Under the pieces are notes generated by a model. It ran no database searches, was not told the origin of the DNA, and was given only the letters and a program-made list of their open reading frames with translations. From Gammaproteobacteria bacterium (lineage in GTDB: Bacteria > Pseudomonadota > Gammaproteobacteria > Acidithiobacillales > Acidithiobacillaceae), in contig JAMCRJ010000021.1 in assembly GCA_023381645.1 (NCBI GenBank), positions 1 to 7,255 of the forward strand: a stretch of DNA of 7,255 nt. Reading direction: 5' to 3'. Each line of letters opens with the position of its first letter. Within the stretch, counting starts at the first letter, position 1. The position numbers and the translations under genes are program-made. Shown one piece after another: positions 5,146-7,255 of the stretch.

Positions 5146-6654
5146 ATGATCCAGAAAGAACCGGTAGGCCGGGTTGGCGGTTTCCGCCACATGCGGGTAA
5201 TCGAGCCGGGCCAGCAGTGATTCGAATCGTGCCATCTCGCTGTCCGGAACCTCAAAGCCCGCCAGCACCCGGCCCAGGTCGACGCCATTATTGCGATAGT
5301 GGAAGAGACTGATATTCCAGTGCCCGCCCAGTTTGTCGAGAAACTCCATCAGCGCCCCTGGTCGTTCCGGAAACTCAAAACGGTAAATCCGCTCGTTCTG
5401 CGCGGCCGCCGCATGCCCGCCCACCATATGGCGGATGTGCAGTTTGGCCATTTCGTCGTCACTCAGGTCCAGCGCTTCGTGACCCGTGACTCGTAAGCTC
5501 TCCAGCAACGCACTGGCGTCTTCCCGGTCGCGGATGGCCACTCCGACGAAAATATGCGCCCGATCCCGGTGGTGCAGGCGGTAATTGAATTCCGTCACGA
5601 CTCGCTGACCAATCGCCGCGCAGAAGGCGCGAAAGGCCCCCGGTCGCTCCGGGATGGTGACCGCAAACAGCGCCTCGCGCGCCTCGCCCAGTTCCGCCCG
5701 CTCGGCGATGAAGCGCAGGCGGTCAAAGTTCATATTGGCGCCGGAGAGGAGGGCAACCCAGGCCCCGCCCCGACCGGGGTCGGTTGCCGCCATCCGCTTG
5801 AGACCCGCCAAGGCCAGCGCGCCCGCCGGCTCCATGACGGAACGGGTTTCGTCAAACACATCCTTGATGGCCGCACAGATCTCGTCATTGGTCACCCGCA
5901 CGATCTCATCCACATATTTGCGGCAGAGGGCAAAGGTGTGTTCTCCCACCTGGCGCACCGCCACGCCATCGGCGAAAATACCGACCTGGGGCAGTGTAAC
6001 GCGTTCCCCCGCCTGCAAAGACTGGTACATGGCGTCGGCCTCAAAGGGCTCTACGCCGATGATGCGAATCTCGGGCACAATGGATTTCAGGTAAGCCGCC
6101 ACCCCGGCAATGAGGCCGCCGCCGCCCACCGGAACAAAAATCGCCTCCAGGCCGGCGCCCCGCTGACGGAGTATCTCTGCGCCTATGGTCCCCTGTCCCG
6201 CAATCACCAGCGGATCGTCAAAGGGCGGAATGAAGACCAGGCCCGACTCGGCGATCAGGGCGTCGCAATGCGCCTGCGCGTCGGAGTAGCTGTCGCCATG
6301 AAGAATGACCTCCGCACCCCGCGCCCGTACCGCGTTGACCTTGATCTCCGGAGTGGTGCCGGGCATGACGATCACCGCACGGATGCCCAGCTTCTGGGCG
6401 GCATAGGCGACGCCCTGCGCATGATTGCCGGCGCTGGCGGTGATGACACCGCGTGCCTTTTCAGCATCCGAAAGCTGGGCGATCTTGTTGTAGGCGCCGC
6501 GCAGTTTGAAGCTGAACACCGGTTGCAGGTCTTCGCGCTTGAACAGCACCTCGCGCTGCAGGCGTGCGCTCAATTTGGGCGCGGCTTCCAGGGGCGTTTC
6601 CCGGGCCACATCGTAGACCCTGCTGCACAGCACCTCGCGCAGAAGATTTTTCAC
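5134..6654 (-). CDS. ilvA: Biosynthetic threonine deaminase (threonine dehydratase) IlvA
   Basis: A PLP enzyme that deaminates L-threonine to 2-oxobutanoate and ammonia, the committed step to isoleucine; cytoplasmic, usually a tetramer feedback-inhibited by isoleucine. At 506 aa it is full length (E. coli IlvA is 514). The catalytic domain shows KREDLQPVFSFKLRGAY with the Schiff-base Lys50, SAGNHAQG (74-81), the phosphate-binding GGGGL (177-181), EPAGALAL (275-282) and LSGANMNFD (303-311). Two ACT-like regulatory domains follow, roughly 327-405 and 423-500, with TEFNYRL, DLSDDEMAKLH, FEFPERPGAL and WNISLFHYR; this makes it the regulated biosynthetic form, not catabolic TdcB. The start is GTG at 6654-6652, overlapping the stop of the ModE-like gene by four bases (GTGA) with only a weak GGAAG upstream, so translation is probably coupled. 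It converges on the globin gene. Confidence 0.96.
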   Translation of the reverse strand: MKNLLREVLCSRVYDVARETPLEAAPKLSARLQREVLFKREDLQPVFSFKLRGAYNKIAQLSDAEKARGVITASAGNHAQGVAYAAQKLGIRAVIVMPGTTPEIKVNAVRARGAEVILHGDSYSDAQAHCDALIAESGLVFIPPFDDPLVIAGQGTIGAEILRQRGAGLEAIFVPVGGGGLIAGVAAYLKSIVPEIRIIGVEPFEADAMYQSLQAGERVTLPQVGIFADGVAVRQVGEHTFALCRKYVDEIVRVTNDEICAAIKDVFDETRSVMEPAGALALAGLKRMAATDPGRGGAWVALLSGANMNFDRLRFIAERAELGEAREALFAVTIPERPGAFRAFCAAIGQRVVTEFNYRLHHRDRAHIFVGVAIRDREDASALLESLRVTGHEALDLSDDEMAKLHIRHMVGGHAAAAQNERIYRFEFPERPGALMEFLDKLGGHWNISLFHYRNNGVDLGRVLAGFEVPDSEMARFESLLARLDYPHVAETANPAYRFFLDHGQH

Positions 6655-7022
6655 GAAGCGTTTTCTTCCGGCTTGTGGAGCTGCATGAGTTTGCGGAATT
6701 CGGCGATATCGGGCGCCAGGGTCAGGTTTGCCTTGGCTTCCATGGCCTCGTAACGGGTGAGTATTTCTTCGCCCATTTCGGTCAGATGCGCACCGCCGCC
6801 GTGGCTACCCCCGGTGGCGGTGCTCACCACCGGTGCCAGAAAACAGTGATTCATGGTGTCCACCAGCAACCAGGCGCGCCGGTAACTCATATTCATCGCT
6901 CGCGCCGCCGCAGAGATGGAGCCTTCTTCGCGAATATGACGAAGCAACTCGGCCTTGCCGGGGCCGATGGCGATGGCTTCCGCCAGCAGGACGCGAAGAC
7001 GGGGTTGCAGGTGGTCTGTCAT
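6651..7022 (-). CDS. Single-domain ModE/LysR-type winged-helix regulator
   Basis: A DNA-binding protein of 123 aa matching the N-terminal domain of the molybdate regulator ModE. The helix-turn-helix lies at about 35-57 (GSISAAARAMNMSYRRAWLLVDTMN), followed by the typical wing with PVV, GGSHGGGAHLTEMG (65-84) and a helix (EEILTRYEAME) used for dimerisation in ModE. The C-terminal molbindin (Mop/TOBE) domains of full-length ModE (about 260 aa) are absent, so it cannot sense molybdate as ModE does; any ligand is unknown. The ATG at 7022-7020 is preceded by AAAGGAGG (7035-7028) at 5-base spacing, a strong ribosome-binding site lying inside the upstream hydrolase gene. It overlaps that gene's stop by ATGA and the ilvA start by GTGA, so it is the middle of a tightly coupled operon. 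Family call is firm; target genes are unknown. Confidence 0.88.
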   Translation of the reverse strand: MTDHLQPRLRVLLAEAIAIGPGKAELLRHIREEGSISAAARAMNMSYRRAWLLVDTMNHCFLAPVVSTATGGSHGGGAHLTEMGEEILTRYEAMEAKANLTLAPDIAEFRKLMQLHKPEENAS

Positions 7023-7255
7023 GGGATCCTCCTTTCAAAATAGTCCAGCAGCGTGTTTGGCAACCAATGCAGATGACCCGGAAAGGCGCCATCTACAAAG
7101 CCAACATGACCGCCTTGCTCGGTGATGCAACGTGTCACGGCCGGGCTTATCTGAACATGGCGCAGGCTGTCGACGGGTACAATAGGGTCATCCGCGCTGT
7201 TCAGAAGCAAAGTGGGCACCTGTATCTGCGGCAACAACGGCGCCGCCGAGCCCTC
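7019..7255 (-). CDS. yheT: YheT-family alpha/beta hydrolase, C-terminal part
   Basis: The last 78 residues of an alpha/beta-fold hydrolase of the YheT (UPF0017) group, a family of poorly defined esterase-like function; the gene continues past the right edge. The segment VPTLLLNSADDPIVP holds the catalytic-acid loop and EQGGHVGFVDG holds the catalytic His, closely resembling E. coli YheT (TEHGGHVGFIGG). The reading frame is open to base 7255 (first visible residues EGSAAPLLPQIQ), so the internal TTG codon at 7237 is not taken as the start. The nucleophile Ser lies outside the window. Its stop overlaps the start of the ModE-like gene (ATGA), and the ribosome-binding site of that gene sits in its last codons, making it the first visible gene of the yheT-modE-like-ilvA unit. 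Confidence 0.86.
   Translation of the reverse strand, partial: EGSAAPLLPQIQVPTLLLNSADDPIVPVDSLRHVQISPAVTRCITEQGGHVGFVDGAFPGHLHWLPNTLLDYFERRIP

Noticed and set aside
5554..6753. 399-codon open frame on the + strand opposite ilvA
   Set aside because: It mirrors the codon phase of ilvA in G+C-rich DNA, has no recognisable motif, and the - strand protein matches IlvA over its full length.

Overview
The window is a compact, G+C-rich stretch of a bacterial chromosome with very little non-coding DNA. The IlvA, HypB, HypE and YheT-type proteins all look proteobacterial. The gene order hypE-hypA-hypB matches the hypFCDEAB order known from cyanobacterial-type uptake-hydrogenase loci, which also occur in some chemolithotrophic proteobacteria such as Acidithiobacillus. 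That taxon is compatible with the window but cannot be fixed from it.

Left part (1-1886, + strand): the tail of a [NiFe]-hydrogenase maturation operon. It holds the 3' end of hypE (cyanide-ligand synthesis), complete hypA (Ni delivery, with an unusual CxC second half to its zinc site) and complete hypB (Ni GTPase with an N-terminal CxxCGC motif and a long His-rich segment). hypA and hypB overlap by one base. The hydrogenase structural genes and hypF/C/D should lie to the left.

Middle part (1912-5119, + strand): an APC-superfamily amino-acid/amine permease, a DadA-type FAD-dependent amino-acid dehydrogenase/oxidase and a group III truncated hemoglobin. The permease follows hypB after 25 bases with a strong ribosome-binding site, so it may be read through from the hyp genes. 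The dehydrogenase and the globin each have a plausible sigma70-type promoter in the short gap before them, so they may also be transcribed separately. A simple reading is uptake and oxidative deamination of an amino acid or amine, with the globin as an O2/NO-handling partner. This functional link is inferred from position only.

Right part (5134-7255, - strand): a convergent operon, read right to left as yheT-like hydrolase (partial), a single-domain ModE-type regulator and ilvA (biosynthetic threonine deaminase). Each gene overlaps the next by four bases (ATGA, then GTGA), which indicates translational coupling. The two convergent units meet across only 14 bases, where two back-to-back inverted repeats could fold into hairpins.

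I see no mobile element, CRISPR array, tRNA or rRNA. Most of the window is ordinary, well-recognised genes. The points worth a second look are the modE-ilvA coupling, the permease/dehydrogenase/globin set, the HypA zinc-site variant, the His-rich permease loop, the palindrome in the globin promoter and the paired hairpins at the convergent junction.
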